A program made the position numbers and the translations under genes. Under the pieces are notes generated by a model. It was not told the DNA's origin and did no database searches. It worked only from the letters and a program-made list of their open reading frames with translations. Below, piece after piece: positions 1-8,818 of a stretch of 64,000 bases of DNA. The DNA comes from an uncultured Spirochaetales bacterium (GTDB lineage: Bacteria; Spirochaetota; Spirochaetia; Sphaerochaetales; Sphaerochaetaceae), in the NCBI GenBank assembly GCA_944393005.1, contig CALXYO010000008.1, positions 56,561 to 120,560 of the forward strand. The letters are read 5' to 3'. The stretch's first letter is position 1; each line of letters begins with the position of its first letter.

Positions 1-718
1 CACCCTTGAACAGGGTTCCTCCGTGATGCAGCTCCTTTATGACTCTTCTGGAAATATCGGGGATACGTTCGTTTGAGAAGATGTATGCTGTTTTTGCAAG
101 ACTTGTTCCCCACTTGACGACCACATGGTTTATCATCTGCCCCGAGATGTACATAGCGATAAAAGCGAATATCGTATTGCGTATGCCGAAAAAGAGTCCG
201 CCGACACATACGACGCAGGCATTCATGCAGAACTCGATCGAACCTACATTGAACGGTGTGTATTTTGCCGCTATCTGTGCCAGGATATCCGTTCCACCGG
301 TATTGGAACCGGCCCTCATCACGATGCCGATCCCGCTTCCCACAAGCACACCGTAGCATACCGCGGATATAAGCACATTCGTGCTGTCAGTATAATCCAG
401 CACCCCGCGGTAGCCGGTCAGGTTTCCTATCACGGAAGTCCATACGGAAAGCATGACCGCCCCTACGAAAACCTTCAGTCCGTACATGGAGCCGAAGAAA
501 TGCATGCCGAGAAAGAAAAGCGGAATATTGATGCACAGCATTGTGACGCCGGGGTCAATGCCGAACGTGTAGTAAATGATCGTGCCGACACCCGTGGTTC
601 CGCCTCCGGTGAGCTTTGCGGGGTTTGAGAAAACCGCTATTCCGCATCCGGCTATGAATGTGCCGAGGATTATTCTCGCGTAATCTTTGAAAACCTTCTT
701 GCAGTCAATCTGTCTCAT
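1..718 (-). CDS. YitT-family membrane protein, C-terminus beyond window
   Basis: The frame reads leftward from ATG at 718 and leaves the window after 239 codons, so the C-terminus is missing. Several hydrophobic segments fill residues 15-205. The family signatures GGGTTGVG (residues 38-45) and NTGGTDI (139-145) are present, and the last visible residues begin the soluble C-terminal domain (DUF2179) typical of YitT proteins of about 280-290 residues. YitT proteins are integral inner-membrane proteins of unknown transport function. No clear Shine-Dalgarno precedes the start; an alternative ATG at 723 is out of frame. It is divergent from the oad operon, 181 nt away. Family call is firm, function is not known. 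Confidence 0.85.
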   Translation of the reverse strand, partial: MRQIDCKKVFKDYARIILGTFIAGCGIAVFSNPAKLTGGGTTGVGTIIYYTFGIDPGVTMLCINIPLFFLGMHFFGSMYGLKVFVGAVMLSVWTSVIGNLTGYRGVLDYTDSTNVLISAVCYGVLVGSGIGIVMRAGSNTGGTDILAQIAAKYTPFNVGSIEFCMNACVVCVGGLFFGIRNTIFAFIAMYISGQMINHVVVKWGTSLAKTAYIFSNERIPDISRRVIKELHHGGTLFKG

Positions 719-822
719 ACCATCAAAGCTTATTAGCATTCATCCGGTTTTTGCAACTGAAAACACCCTGTAAAAGGGAGGAAAATCATCATGACATGAA
801 AAAAATTTATCACCCGTTCTTG

Positions 823-890
823 TTGCAATTCTTTCCCCTCTTAATATATAGTAGTTCTGAATATAATTCTTAATCAGAAACTTTAGGAGA
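823..890 (+). promoter_or_regulatory. Promoter and ribosome site of the oad operon
   Basis: TTGCAA (823-828) and TATATA (845-850) are separated by 16 nt, a good sigma-70-like pair. AGGAGA at 885-890 is a Shine-Dalgarno sequence nine nt before the oadG ATG at 900. The implied leader is about 40 nt. Seen by eye only; a start-site map is lacking. Confidence 0.5.
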
Positions 891-899
891 AATAAACAA

Positions 900-1190
900 A
901 TGTTGACACTCTTAACCAATCTTCCAAGAGATGTTTTGATCCGTCAGCTGCAGGATGGACTGGTTCTTCTCGTCCTCGGCATGGGATTTGTTTTCATCTT
1001 CCTCGCCATTCTGGTCTTCACGACAAAATGGATCAGCAAATTGTGCATGAAGGTGGCACCGGCAAAACAGCCTGAGGTGAAAAAGGCACCTGCACAGGCA
1101 GCAGCCGCAGGCGTAAAGTCAGCAGGCGGTGCGAAGGATGCAGAGATTGCGGCCGCAATTGCTGCAGCATATGCAAAGTCAAAGAACTAA
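900..1190 (+). CDS. oadG: Oxaloacetate decarboxylase gamma subunit (Na+ pump)
   Basis: A 96-residue protein with one membrane helix at about residues 20-41, followed by a Lys/Ala/Pro-rich linker and an Ala-rich tail, the usual layout and length of OadG. In the family the gamma chain anchors the alpha subunit to the membrane beta subunit and helps assembly of the decarboxylase. It is the first gene of oadG-oadA-oadB, with 12-nt gaps between genes. The sequence is short and of low complexity, so the call depends strongly on the neighbouring oadA and oadB, which are unmistakable. Confidence 0.88.
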   Translation: MLTLLTNLPRDVLIRQLQDGLVLLVLGMGFVFIFLAILVFTTKWISKLCMKVAPAKQPEVKKAPAQAAAAGVKSAGGAKDAEIAAAIAAAYAKSKN

Positions 1191-1202
1191 AAGGATAAAA
1201 AT

Positions 1203-3377
1203 ATGGCAAAGAAAAAGATCAACTTTATGTGTACAGCATTCCGTGACGGCTTCCAGTCCGTTTACGGCGCACGTGTTTTCACAAAGGACTTCATGCCGGC
1301 TGTCGAAGCGGCAAGAGAAGCCGGAATCAAGCACTTTGAAGCAGGCGGCGGCGCACGCTTCCAGTCACTTTATTTCTATACAAATGAAGATGCTTTCGAG
1401 ATGATGGACGAGTTCAGAAGAGTCGCAGGCCCTGATGCAAATCTCCAGACACTCTCAAGAGGCGTGAATGTCGTAGGTCTCGACTCCCAGCCGAGAGACA
1501 TCATCAAGCTTCATGCCCAGATGTTCAAGAAGCACGGCATGACAACAATCAGGAACTTCGATGCCCTCAACGATGTAAACAACCTCATCGACTCCGGACA
1601 GGCAATTCATGATGCAGGCCTCAAGCACGAAGTCACAATCACGATGATGAGCCTTCCAGACAGCTACAAGGCCGCAGCTCACAACCCCGATTTCTATGAA
1701 AAGATTCTCCGCCAGATCCTCGATGCAGGAATCCCGTTCGATTCCCTCTGCTTCAAGGATGCTTCCGGCACATCAACACCTCACAACGTATACGAGACCA
1801 TCAAGAGAGCAAGAAAGCTCCTCGGCCCCAACATGAACATCGTATTCCACTCACACGAGACAGCAGGTGTTTCAATCCAGCAGTACATGTCAGCCATCGA
1901 AGCAGGTGCAACACAGGTTGACCTTTCAATGGTTCCGTGTTCAGGCGGTACATGCCAGCCGGACATTCTCACAATGTGGCACGCTCTGCGCGGTACAGAT
2001 TACGATCTCGACATTGACGTTGCAAAGATCCAGGAAGCTGAAAGAGTATTCCAGGACTGTATGAAGGACTACTTCCTCCCGCCAGAAGCAACAGCAGTCA
2101 ACCCCGAGATCCCGTTCTTCCCGCTCCCGGGCGGCGCTCTGACAGCAAACACACAGATGCTGCGCGACAACGGTCTCATGGACAAGTATCCTCTTATCGT
2201 CGAAGCAATGGGCGATGTTGTGAAGAAAGGCGGTTTCGGCACATCCGTAACTCCTGTCTCACAGTTCTATTTCCAGCAGGCATTCAACAACGTGATGTTC
2301 GGACCGTGGAAGAAGTTCGCTGAAGGCTACGGCAAGATGGTTCTCGGTTATTTCGGAAAGACTCCTGTCGAACCGGATCCGGAAGTCGTGAAGGCGGCAA
2401 GCGAGCAGCTCAAGCTTGAACCGACAACAGAAAAGGTTGTCGATCTCAATGACAAGAACCCGAACAAGGGCCGCAAGGCAGCTGAGAAGATGCTTGAGGA
2501 AGCAGGTCTTGAGAAGACAGAAGAGAACATCTTCATCGCAGCAAGCTGCAAGGAAAAGGGTATCCTCTACCTCACAGGAAAGGCAAAAGTCAACGGCGTG
2601 AGAAAGATCGAGAAGACTGAAGCAAAGAAAGATGCGAAGAAGAATGCATCCGGCGAATACACAGTCACAGTCAACGGCAATGCATACGGCGTCAAGATCA
2701 GCGACAATGCAGCAGTCGTCAACGGCGTAAGCTATCCTCTCTCAATTGTCGACGGAATCAAGGCAGCTCCGGCAGCAGCACAGAGCGCACCTGCAGCAGC
2801 TCCTGCAGCCCAGACAGTCGTGACAGGAAGCGAGGAAGTCAAGGCTCCGATGCCGGGTCTCATCCTCCGCCTCAACGTGAAGGTCGGCGACACAGTCAAG
2901 AAGAATGACGAGATCGTCATCATGGAAGCCATGAAGATGGAGAACCCGATCTATGCTCCATGCGACGGTACAGTCTCTTCAATCGCAGTCAACCAGGGCG
3001 ATCAGATCCAGGCTGATGACCTCATCCTCACAATCGGCGGTGTCGCAGTCGCAGTTCAGGCAGCACCTGCACCTGCAGCAGCTCCTGCACCTCAGGCTGA
3101 AGCAGCACCTGTACAGGAAGCTCCGGCTCAGGCAGCACCTGCACCTGCAGCAGCTTCTGCCGGCGGCACATCAGTCAACGCACCGATGCCGGGTCTCATT
3201 CTCCGCCTCAACGTGAAGGTCGGTGACAAGGTCAAGCTGAATGACGAGATCGTCATCATGGAAGCTATGAAGATGGAGAATCCGATCTACGCTCCATGCG
3301 ACGGCACAGTCACTGCAATTCATGTAAGTCAGGGCGATCAGCTCCAGGCAGATGACCCGATTCTCACAATTTGTTAA
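1203..3377 (+). CDS. oadA: Oxaloacetate decarboxylase alpha subunit with two biotin domains
   Basis: 724 residues, longer than the usual 580-600. Residues about 5-460 are the carboxyltransferase (PYC/OadA type) region, with RDGFQS at 14-19, the carbamylated-lysine motif FKDASG (Lys185) and metal-binding HSH (His216, His218). After Ala/Pro-rich linkers come two biotinyl domains, each with EAMKME: biotin lysines are expected at 578 and 690. It takes the carboxyl group from oxaloacetate onto biotin, giving pyruvate; OadB then releases CO2 and exports Na+. The first motif differs from the common RDAHQS (His replaced by Phe17). Codon use is strongly biased, suggesting high expression. An annotation as pyruvate carboxylase subunit B is possible, but oadB and oadG beside it favour the decarboxylase. 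Confidence 0.95.
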   Translation: MAKKKINFMCTAFRDGFQSVYGARVFTKDFMPAVEAAREAGIKHFEAGGGARFQSLYFYTNEDAFEMMDEFRRVAGPDANLQTLSRGVNVVGLDSQPRDIIKLHAQMFKKHGMTTIRNFDALNDVNNLIDSGQAIHDAGLKHEVTITMMSLPDSYKAAAHNPDFYEKILRQILDAGIPFDSLCFKDASGTSTPHNVYETIKRARKLLGPNMNIVFHSHETAGVSIQQYMSAIEAGATQVDLSMVPCSGGTCQPDILTMWHALRGTDYDLDIDVAKIQEAERVFQDCMKDYFLPPEATAVNPEIPFFPLPGGALTANTQMLRDNGLMDKYPLIVEAMGDVVKKGGFGTSVTPVSQFYFQQAFNNVMFGPWKKFAEGYGKMVLGYFGKTPVEPDPEVVKAASEQLKLEPTTEKVVDLNDKNPNKGRKAAEKMLEEAGLEKTEENIFIAASCKEKGILYLTGKAKVNGVRKIEKTEAKKDAKKNASGEYTVTVNGNAYGVKISDNAAVVNGVSYPLSIVDGIKAAPAAAQSAPAAAPAAQTVVTGSEEVKAPMPGLILRLNVKVGDTVKKNDEIVIMEAMKMENPIYAPCDGTVSSIAVNQGDQIQADDLILTIGGVAVAVQAAPAPAAAPAPQAEAAPVQEAPAQAAPAPAAASAGGTSVNAPMPGLILRLNVKVGDKVKLNDEIVIMEAMKMENPIYAPCDGTVTAIHVSQGDQLQADDPILTIC
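2844..3374 (+). repeat. Tandem biotinyl-domain duplication inside oadA
   Basis: Two copies, 2844-3041 and 3180-3374, are separated by an Ala/Pro linker. They are almost identical in DNA as well as protein: both start PMPGLILRLNVKVGD and carry EIVIMEAMKMENPIYAPCDG. Differences are mostly synonymous, consistent with recent duplication or gene conversion. Confidence 0.95.
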
Positions 3378-3389
3378 GGAGCACAGAAT

Positions 3390-4595
3390 ATGGGTGAAGG
3401 AATTTTAACAGGACTTCAATTACTGGCTCAGAGCACAGGTATCTACGGCTTCCTTCAGGACGGCGGCTGGGGAAACTTACTGATGATCCTCGTAGGTTTC
3501 CTGCTTCTCTACCTCGCCATCAAGAAGGGCTTTGAACCACTCTTACTTATTCCTATTGCAATGGGCTGTATCCTTTCAAACATCCCCTTTGCATATATCG
3601 CAGGAGCACCGGATCCTGTAAGCGGACAGTCAGGCTTCATTCAGGTACTCTACGACGCAGGTATTGAATCGGGACTCTTCCCGGTTCTCATCTTCATGGG
3701 CGTAGGTGCAATGACAGACTTCGGACCGCTTATAGCAAATCCGAAGACACTCTTCCTGGGCGCAGCCGCCCAGCTGGGTATCTTCACGGCACTTATCGGC
3801 GCTCTTCTTCTCTCTTTCCTGCCTGGAATCAACTTCGACCTCAACGTCGCAGCTTCCATCGGCATCATCGGCGGTGCAGACGGTCCGACAGCCATCTACG
3901 TAACACGTTACCTGGCTCCTGACTATCTCGGTTCCATCGCCGTGGCAGCTTACTCATACATGGCTCTGGTACCTATCATCCAGCCTCCTATAATGAGACT
4001 GCTCACAACGGAAAAAGAGAGAAAGATCAGAATGCAGCAGCTCAGACCCGTATCAAAGCTCGAGAAGATCATCTTCCCGATTTCCGTACTTACAGTCTGT
4101 GCAATCCTGCTTCCAAGTGCATGTTCACTTATCGGCGCGCTCATGTTCGGCAACCTTGCAAAGGAATGCGGAGTCATCAACAGACTCAGCGACACAATGC
4201 AGAATGCTCTCATGAACACGGTCACAATCTTCCTCGGCCTCTCTGTAGGTTCGAAGATGGCTGCTGACAAGTTCCTCAACCTCGAGACACTCGGCATTCT
4301 TCTTCTCGGTATGATCGCATTCGGCGTTGGTACTGCAGGCGGTGTCCTCCTCGGCAAGCTTATGAACAAGCTCGATCCGAAGCATCCTGTAAACCCTCTT
4401 ATCGGATCTGCGGGTGTTTCAGCAGTTCCTATGGCCGCACGTGTGTCAAGCAAGGTCGGTCAGGAAGCGGATCCCCAGAACTTCCTCCTCATGCATGCAA
4501 TGGGCCCGAACGTATCAGGCGTTATCGGCTCTGCAGTTGCAGCAGGCGTTCTGATGAGCGTTGTTCCGGTATTCGTCGCAGCATCAATGGTATAA
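3390..4595 (+). CDS. oadB: Oxaloacetate decarboxylase beta subunit (Na+ pump)
   Basis: A 401-residue polytopic membrane protein. Conserved family motifs are GGADGPTAI at 161-169, the re-entrant/binding-site stretch around [13 protein letters not shown] (188-200), and the C-terminal [10 protein letters not shown] and [13 protein letters not shown] segments. OadB decarboxylates carboxybiotin on OadA and couples this to Na+ export. AAGGAG stands upstream of the ATG, and it is 12 nt after oadA. The strong terminator just downstream closes the operon. Length is normal for the family. Confidence 0.96.
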   Translation: MGEGILTGLQLLAQSTGIYGFLQDGGWGNLLMILVGFLLLYLAIKKGFEPLLLIPIAMGCILSNIPFAYIAGAPDPVSGQSGFIQVLYDAGIESGLFPVLIFMGVGAMTDFGPLIANPKTLFLGAAAQLGIFTALIGALLLSFLPGINFDLNVAASIGIIGGADGPTAIYVTRYLAPDYLGSIAVAAYSYMALVPIIQPPIMRLLTTEKERKIRMQQLRPVSKLEKIIFPISVLTVCAILLPSACSLIGALMFGNLAKECGVINRLSDTMQNALMNTVTIFLGLSVGSKMAADKFLNLETLGILLLGMIAFGVGTAGGVLLGKLMNKLDPKHPVNPLIGSAGVSAVPMAARVSSKVGQEADPQNFLLMHAMGPNVSGVIGSAVAAGVLMSVVPVFVAASMV

Positions 4596-4618
4596 GCGCA
4601 ATACCGTTTCAAAACAGG

Positions 4619-4646
4619 ACAGCAGTGAGAAATCACTGCTGTTTTT
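4619..4646 (+). terminator. Rho-independent terminator of the oad operon
   Basis: Perfect 10-bp stem ACAGCAGTGA / TCACTGCTGT (4619-4628, 4633-4642) with loop GAAA, followed by T4 and more T-rich sequence. Confidence 0.93.
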
Positions 4647-4678
4647 ATTTGTCTTTCCGGGTTATCATTATTTCATCT

Positions 4679-5605
4679 ATGACAGCCGCAATAATCATAA
4701 CAGTCATAATAATATTCATCTGGTGGAATACCTGCCTTCCTTTTTACAAAGACCGCAATAAGGAAAAGCTTGCAAGTGACGAGTCAAAATGCTTTTCACC
4801 TGAATGCCGGAGCATAATCCTTGAAAACGACAGACGGGAAGCTGTGCTGATGATCCACGGCTATCCCACCACGCCTCATATGTACGCATACAGTGCTTCA
4901 AAACTGTCCGATGCAGGCTATGATGTCTTTGTACCGCTTATCCCGACATTCGGAGCGGATCCCGCGGAATTCATGAATACAGACTTCACCCAGTGGTTCA
5001 GTTTCATTGACGAGTATTATACCGGTCTGAGGAAAAGATATGACAAGGTATATGTGATCGGCACCTCGATGGGAGGAGCGATGACACTGAAACTGGCAGA
5101 GAAATATTCGTCCACTTCTCTTGCCATGGACAAGATTGTCTCAATCTCGGCTCCGGTCTGCTACAATGCCCTGCTGCGATATGGCATTGTGACAAACCCC
5201 GCAGCATATATAGCCAGAACCATAGGACTCTTCAGAAAGACAATAGGTCTCGGCATCGTCAACGGACGGCCTGACGGCGAAGACGGAAACGAAGAATGGC
5301 TCGGCTACAGCGGAACAGTCATAAACCACGGGCTGTCTTTGTGGAAAGCTTTCAACAGAATCGGAAAGGATCTTTCAGACATAAAGGTTCCGATGTTTGT
5401 CATGCATGACAGAGGCGACAGAACCGTACCTTTCAGAAATATCAGGATAATAGAAAAGCATTGCCGTGATCATATTGTATGCGCAAGGGAAGTTGAAATG
5501 GACAGACACTATAAACATTCCCATCATGCTCTTCTGATGTACCATTCAGTACAGAAAGGCTATACTGATGAAATAACAGAATTTCTCAAAGGAGGAGATG
5601 AATAA
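4679..5605 (+). CDS. Membrane-anchored alpha/beta hydrolase (carboxylesterase type)
   Basis: 308 residues. An N-terminal hydrophobic helix (about 2-16) should anchor it, with the hydrolase domain following. The oxyanion-hole motif HGYP (60-63), nucleophile elbow GTSMGG (128-133, Ser130), acid Asp in HDRGD (Asp247 or Asp244) and a His near 282-283 make a full Ser-Asp-His triad, like Est30-type esterases and serine-aminopeptidase S33 relatives. Substrate is unknown. The ATG at 4679 was chosen because an upstream GTG at 4625 lies inside the oad terminator. No Shine-Dalgarno is seen; TATCAT at 4663-4668 may be a -10 box for a very short leader. Its stop overlaps the start of the dCMP deaminase by one nt. 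Confidence 0.8.
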   Translation: MTAAIIITVIIIFIWWNTCLPFYKDRNKEKLASDESKCFSPECRSIILENDRREAVLMIHGYPTTPHMYAYSASKLSDAGYDVFVPLIPTFGADPAEFMNTDFTQWFSFIDEYYTGLRKRYDKVYVIGTSMGGAMTLKLAEKYSSTSLAMDKIVSISAPVCYNALLRYGIVTNPAAYIARTIGLFRKTIGLGIVNGRPDGEDGNEEWLGYSGTVINHGLSLWKAFNRIGKDLSDIKVPMFVMHDRGDRTVPFRNIRIIEKHCRDHIVCAREVEMDRHYKHSHHALLMYHSVQKGYTDEITEFLKGGDE

Positions 5606-6087
5606 TGGCCAAACGTTCTGATTACATAAGCTGGGATGAATATTTCATGGGAGTCGCCATGCTTTCATCCATGCGCAGCAAGGATCCCAACACACAGGTC
5701 GGAGCCTGCATAGTGAATGAGGACAGGAAAATCGTCGGTGTCGGCTACAACGGTTTTCCCACAGGCTGCTGCGATGATGATCTTCCATGGGAGAGAGAGG
5801 GAGAATGGATTGATACAAAATACCCTTATGTATGTCATGCAGAGCTGAATGCAATCCTCAACTCCATCGGAGGCAACCTTAAAGGATGCACGCTCTATGT
5901 TGCCCTTTTCCCGTGCAACGAATGTGCGAAAGCCATAATACAGTCCGGCATCAAGAAGATAATCTACCTTTCAGACAAATACGCGGATACAGACGGCACG
6001 AAGGCCAGCAAGAGAATGCTTTCAGAGGCCGGAGTTGAATTCACTCAGCTCAGACCTCAGAAAAAGGAATTAGTCATAAAGTTCTGA
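5605..6087 (+). CDS. Deoxycytidylate (dCMP) deaminase
   Basis: 160 residues of the zinc cytidine/deoxycytidylate deaminase family. Zinc ligands and catalytic Glu are visible: HAE (His78, Glu80) and PCNEC (Cys104, Cys107). The N-terminal WDEYFMGVA and YNGFPTGC stretches are typical of dCMP deaminases, which give dUMP for thymidylate synthesis. GGAGGAG at 5591-5597 is the ribosome site, and TAATG joins it to the upstream hydrolase gene, so translation is likely coupled. The 3' end overlaps the convergent metal-binding protein gene by 18 nt. Confidence 0.93.
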   Translation: MAKRSDYISWDEYFMGVAMLSSMRSKDPNTQVGACIVNEDRKIVGVGYNGFPTGCCDDDLPWEREGEWIDTKYPYVCHAELNAILNSIGGNLKGCTLYVALFPCNECAKAIIQSGIKKIIYLSDKYADTDGTKASKRMLSEAGVEFTQLRPQKKELVIKF

Positions 6088-6822
6088 CAGTGCATCGATA
6101 TTGTCCTTCACCATCTCCTGAAGGGCATTACGGCCGGGAACCGGGGGAAAGTTCCTCCAGATGACAAGCTTTGCACCGCTGACTTCCGCAAGCGGAGATG
6201 CAATCGGATTATGGAAGTTGTCGATGATGAGATCATAATCACTTTCAGCAGCTTCCTGTATCTGGCCGGCTGAAAGTTCATTGCCGCCGAATGTTGCGGC
6301 AATGCTGAGGCCGAGATCCTCAGCCAGAGGGACCTGCATTGTATGGCAGTACACCTTAAGCTCATCAAGTCCCAGTTCTTCTACCATCTTCCGTCCTTCA
6401 TTCACAGTTTCCACATAGCTCTCATAACGCGGCGTGGTGCCGGTGTATGATGCTATGAGCTCAGCCATTTCAATCACGGTCTGTCTGTCGTTCTCCGTCG
6501 TTATCGCAATGTCCACACGGTCCCCGGAAGGAATTCCTTCCTGAATCGTTGTCATCATTCTTTCATATCCTGCATAAATGAAAAACGTGGCATTCTGGAT
6601 CTCGATGATATCGGAGGGAGTAAGCTCATACTCAGGGGGATGCCTGAGTTCAGATGGCGCGATCACAGCAATATCATCAACACCTGCGAGATCTGCAAAA
6701 GCTGCCGTCCATGAAGTCGATGCAACAGCTGTATGGGCCGTGCTTTCCATTGAGGCCTGTGCTGAAAGCCCTGACAGTGATGAAGCAAGGACAGCCGTCA
6801 TAAGCATAAAGAACTTCTTCAT
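6070..6822 (-). CDS. Metal-ion ABC transporter substrate-binding protein (ZnuA/TroA type)
   Basis: 250 residues with an N-terminal signal peptide (cleavage near residue 21-24). The TroA/ZnuA fold is shown by [12 protein letters not shown] with a putative metal His near residue 61, the [14 protein letters not shown] helix with a second His, and FHNP late in the protein. There is no His-rich loop. It would capture Zn2+ or Mn2+ in the periplasm for the permease and ATPase genes just upstream in the same operon (overlap 4 nt with the permease). Metal specificity cannot be read from the sequence. Confidence 0.85.
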   Translation of the reverse strand: MKKFFMLMTAVLASSLSGLSAQASMESTAHTAVASTSWTAAFADLAGVDDIAVIAPSELRHPPEYELTPSDIIEIQNATFFIYAGYERMMTTIQEGIPSGDRVDIAITTENDRQTVIEMAELIASYTGTTPRYESYVETVNEGRKMVEELGLDELKVYCHTMQVPLAEDLGLSIAATFGGNELSAGQIQEAAESDYDLIIDNFHNPIASPLAEVSGAKLVIWRNFPPVPGRNALQEMVKDNIDALSELYD

Positions 6823-7622
6823 AATTTTTTTTCCTTTCTGTGCGGAATCAGAATATATATGAGCGCGCTTGATGCGGCGATCATGCTGGAAGGAGGCATG
6901 TCCAGAACCAGTGACAGCATGAAGCCTGTCACTGCAGTAAGGAGACCCATAAGACCCGCCATGATGAAAAGCTTCCTTATGCTGCCGGCAATCTTCAATG
7001 CGATGACAGCAGGGAGAATGAGAAGAGCATCGATGAGAAGCGAGCCTACAAAGCGCATGGACAGAGCGACAGCGAAAGCTATGAGGAAGACCATCACAGT
7101 CTCGTGAAGAGAGATGTTTTCACCGCTGGAGAGTGCAACATCCCTGTCAAAGAACACAAGAAGTATTGTCCTGAAGTTGAATACCGTATAAAGAATGATC
7201 AGAAGTGACAGAACGGCGAAAGCGGCAAGTTCACCCGTCTGCACGGTGAACGGCGATCCCCACAGCAGTTCAAGAGTATCTTTTGACGGGACGTCCGCCG
7301 CCTGGGTTATGATCGCGGCAAGTGCAACAGAGAGAACCATGAGAAAGGCAGATGAAATTCCCATGTTGAGTTTTCCCTTTCTTGAAAGGAGCAGGATTAG
7401 AATCACGGTAAGGGTGCACATGAGCACATACACAGGAATGGAAGGAAGATCAAGGGCCAGAGCAAGCGCACCGCCAAGCAGCAGGCCGTGCATGAGGGTG
7501 TATCTCAGCTGCAGGAGATTCATGCGAAGCACCATGACACCGGCAAGAGGGAATGCGGCTCCTGCGAACAGAAGACTTATGAATGCCCTGAAGATGGGAG
7601 GAAGAAGGAGAAGACTAAACAA
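6819..7622 (-). CDS. Metal-ion ABC transporter permease (ZnuB type)
   Basis: Inner-membrane protein of about 267 residues with roughly eight hydrophobic helices, of the ABC-3 (ZnuB/MntB) family; SSGENISLHE and RFVGSLLIDALLILP are family-like segments. The start is placed at TTG 7622 because GGAGG lies five nt upstream and the start overlaps the stop of the ATPase gene by eight nt, indicating translational coupling. A GTG at 7628 or 7640 is possible. The open frame reaches 7682, but that would bury the start deep in the ATPase gene. Confidence 0.85.
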   Translation of the reverse strand: MFSLLLLPPIFRAFISLLFAGAAFPLAGVMVLRMNLLQLRYTLMHGLLLGGALALALDLPSIPVYVLMCTLTVILILLLSRKGKLNMGISSAFLMVLSVALAAIITQAADVPSKDTLELLWGSPFTVQTGELAAFAVLSLLIILYTVFNFRTILLVFFDRDVALSSGENISLHETVMVFLIAFAVALSMRFVGSLLIDALLILPAVIALKIAGSIRKLFIMAGLMGLLTAVTGFMLSLVLDMPPSSMIAASSALIYILIPHRKEKKL

Positions 7623-8628
7623 GAACACCTCCTTCCAGACGCCGGCGGGGCCATGGCAGCAGATCGGAAAGCGCCTTGTCATGGTTTACTATCAGCATTG
7701 TAGGCATTTCAGTGACTGACAGAGAGGTCATTATTGTAGCAAAGTTCTCCCTAGCCTCCCTGTCAAGGCTTGCAGAAGGCTCGTCAAAAAGCAGAAGCTT
7801 CGCCCTGCTTGCAAGCACGCGGGCCAGATTCACCTTTGCCATCTCCCCTCCCGAAAGGGAAAAGAACTGCCTGTCTATAAGATGATACGCACCGCATCGC
7901 CTCAGTGCGACTTCAATCTCACCTTCTCTGTCCTGCCTGCCGGATGGAAGCGACAGGGAAACGACTTCCCTTACAGTGAACGGGAAGTCCTGCTTGTCGG
8001 AGAACTGCTTTATATACCCCACAGGCGGCCTTTCTTCCTTTCCGTCATAAAGTATCCTGCCTGCTGACGGCTTCTCAAGACCGAGAATGAGACGCAGCAG
8101 GGTCGACTTCCCGCATCCGTTGTCACCTTCGAGAATCATGGCATCCCCCTTTTCAAGATAAAGGGAGAAACCGTCAAGAATCTTATTTGAACCGTATGAG
8201 AAGTCCAGATTCTCTATCTTCAGCGATATACCGCTCGTGAGATCGGCTTTCTTTCTCAGAAGCCTGTATGCCTCTTCCACACTCATGGAAGGCTTTATCA
8301 TGGTTTCGGTTATGCATTTGATCCTGTCCACAAGCTTTGTGTAATGCACCTCCACATCGTAATTTCTGTACAATTCAAGTGCGAGAGACGAGATCATGTC
8401 GACATTCACAGCCCTGACAGAAAGCCTTATGGTGAGAAAAGCCGCCGCAAGACCGGAAATGCTGTCATGAAGAGTGAGATTACCATACTGCCGTCCGCTT
8501 TTTCTTATGAAATCCTCAGCTTCGAAAAGCGGATGGAGCCATTTGCCTCTGCTCTGGAATATAAGGTCACCGTCATTGAAAAGCTCAAGGGAACAGCCTT
8601 GTGACAAAGAGGAAAGGTATGTATGCAT
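7615..8628 (-). CDS. DUF1893 domain fused to metal ABC transporter ATPase
   Basis: 337 residues. Residues 1 to about 115 match DUF1893 (the TM1506-like, deaminase-fold family), with the DSISGLAAAFL and DRIKCITETM landmarks. Residues about 135-337 form a ZnuC-like ABC ATPase: Walker A GDNGCGKST (168-176), Q-loop near Gln208, signature LSGGE (258-262), Walker B LLLFDEP (278-284), H-loop His316. It powers uptake by the downstream permease and binding protein. ATG 8628 was chosen over an earlier in-frame start at 8706 because a TTGACA/TAGGAT promoter lies between them. The DUF1893 part may sense or regulate; its role is unknown. Confidence 0.88.
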   Translation of the reverse strand: MHTYLSSLSQGCSLELFNDGDLIFQSRGKWLHPLFEAEDFIRKSGRQYGNLTLHDSISGLAAAFLTIRLSVRAVNVDMISSLALELYRNYDVEVHYTKLVDRIKCITETMIKPSMSVEEAYRLLRKKADLTSGISLKIENLDFSYGSNKILDGFSLYLEKGDAMILEGDNGCGKSTLLRLILGLEKPSAGRILYDGKEERPPVGYIKQFSDKQDFPFTVREVVSLSLPSGRQDREGEIEVALRRCGAYHLIDRQFFSLSGGEMAKVNLARVLASRAKLLLFDEPSASLDREARENFATIMTSLSVTEMPTMLIVNHDKALSDLLPWPRRRLEGGVLV

Positions 8629-8638
8629 AACAGAAGAA

Positions 8639-8667
8639 ATCCTAAGGCAGAGATGTGATGCTGTCAA
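8639..8667 (-). promoter_or_regulatory. Promoter of the metal ABC operon
   Basis: On the minus strand TTGACA (8667-8662), 17-nt spacer, TAGGAT (8644-8639). Only ten nt separate the -10 box from the ATG at 8628, so the transcript leader would be two to four nt. Confidence 0.6.
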
Positions 8668-8675
8668 TACAAATA

Positions 8676-8690
8676 CTGACACAATGTCAG
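8676..8690. promoter_or_regulatory. Palindrome upstream of metal ABC promoter, possible operator
   Basis: Perfect 15-bp palindrome CTGACACAATGTCAG, eight nt upstream of the -35 box of the metal transporter promoter and in the divergent region with the molybdenum hydroxylase gene. Position suits a metal-responsive or activator site; no regulator is identified. Confidence 0.4.
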
Positions 8691-8710
8691 GATAAAGACG
8701 GCACAATTCT

Positions 8711-8745
8711 TTTCACTTTGAAAAAGAGTGAAACTGGTGTATCAT
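8711..8745 (+). promoter_or_regulatory. Promoter with embedded inverted repeat, molybdenum hydroxylase gene
   Basis: TTGAAA (8718-8723), 16-nt spacer, TATCAT (8740-8745). An inverted repeat TTTCACT (8711-8717) / AGTGAAA (8727-8733) brackets the -35 box, as an operator would. The gene start is 73 nt further on. Confidence 0.45.
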
Positions 8746-8818
8746 TTTAACAGACTTTGGTATCACAGTAAAAGCTCAGCGGCCAAAGCTTTCAAAACAG
8801 AAAAAGAGGTGATTAATC

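Noticed and set aside
39..628. Two long plus-strand reading frames at the left edge
   Set aside because: They are antisense to the YitT-family gene, whose minus-strand translation has clear family motifs and membrane helices.
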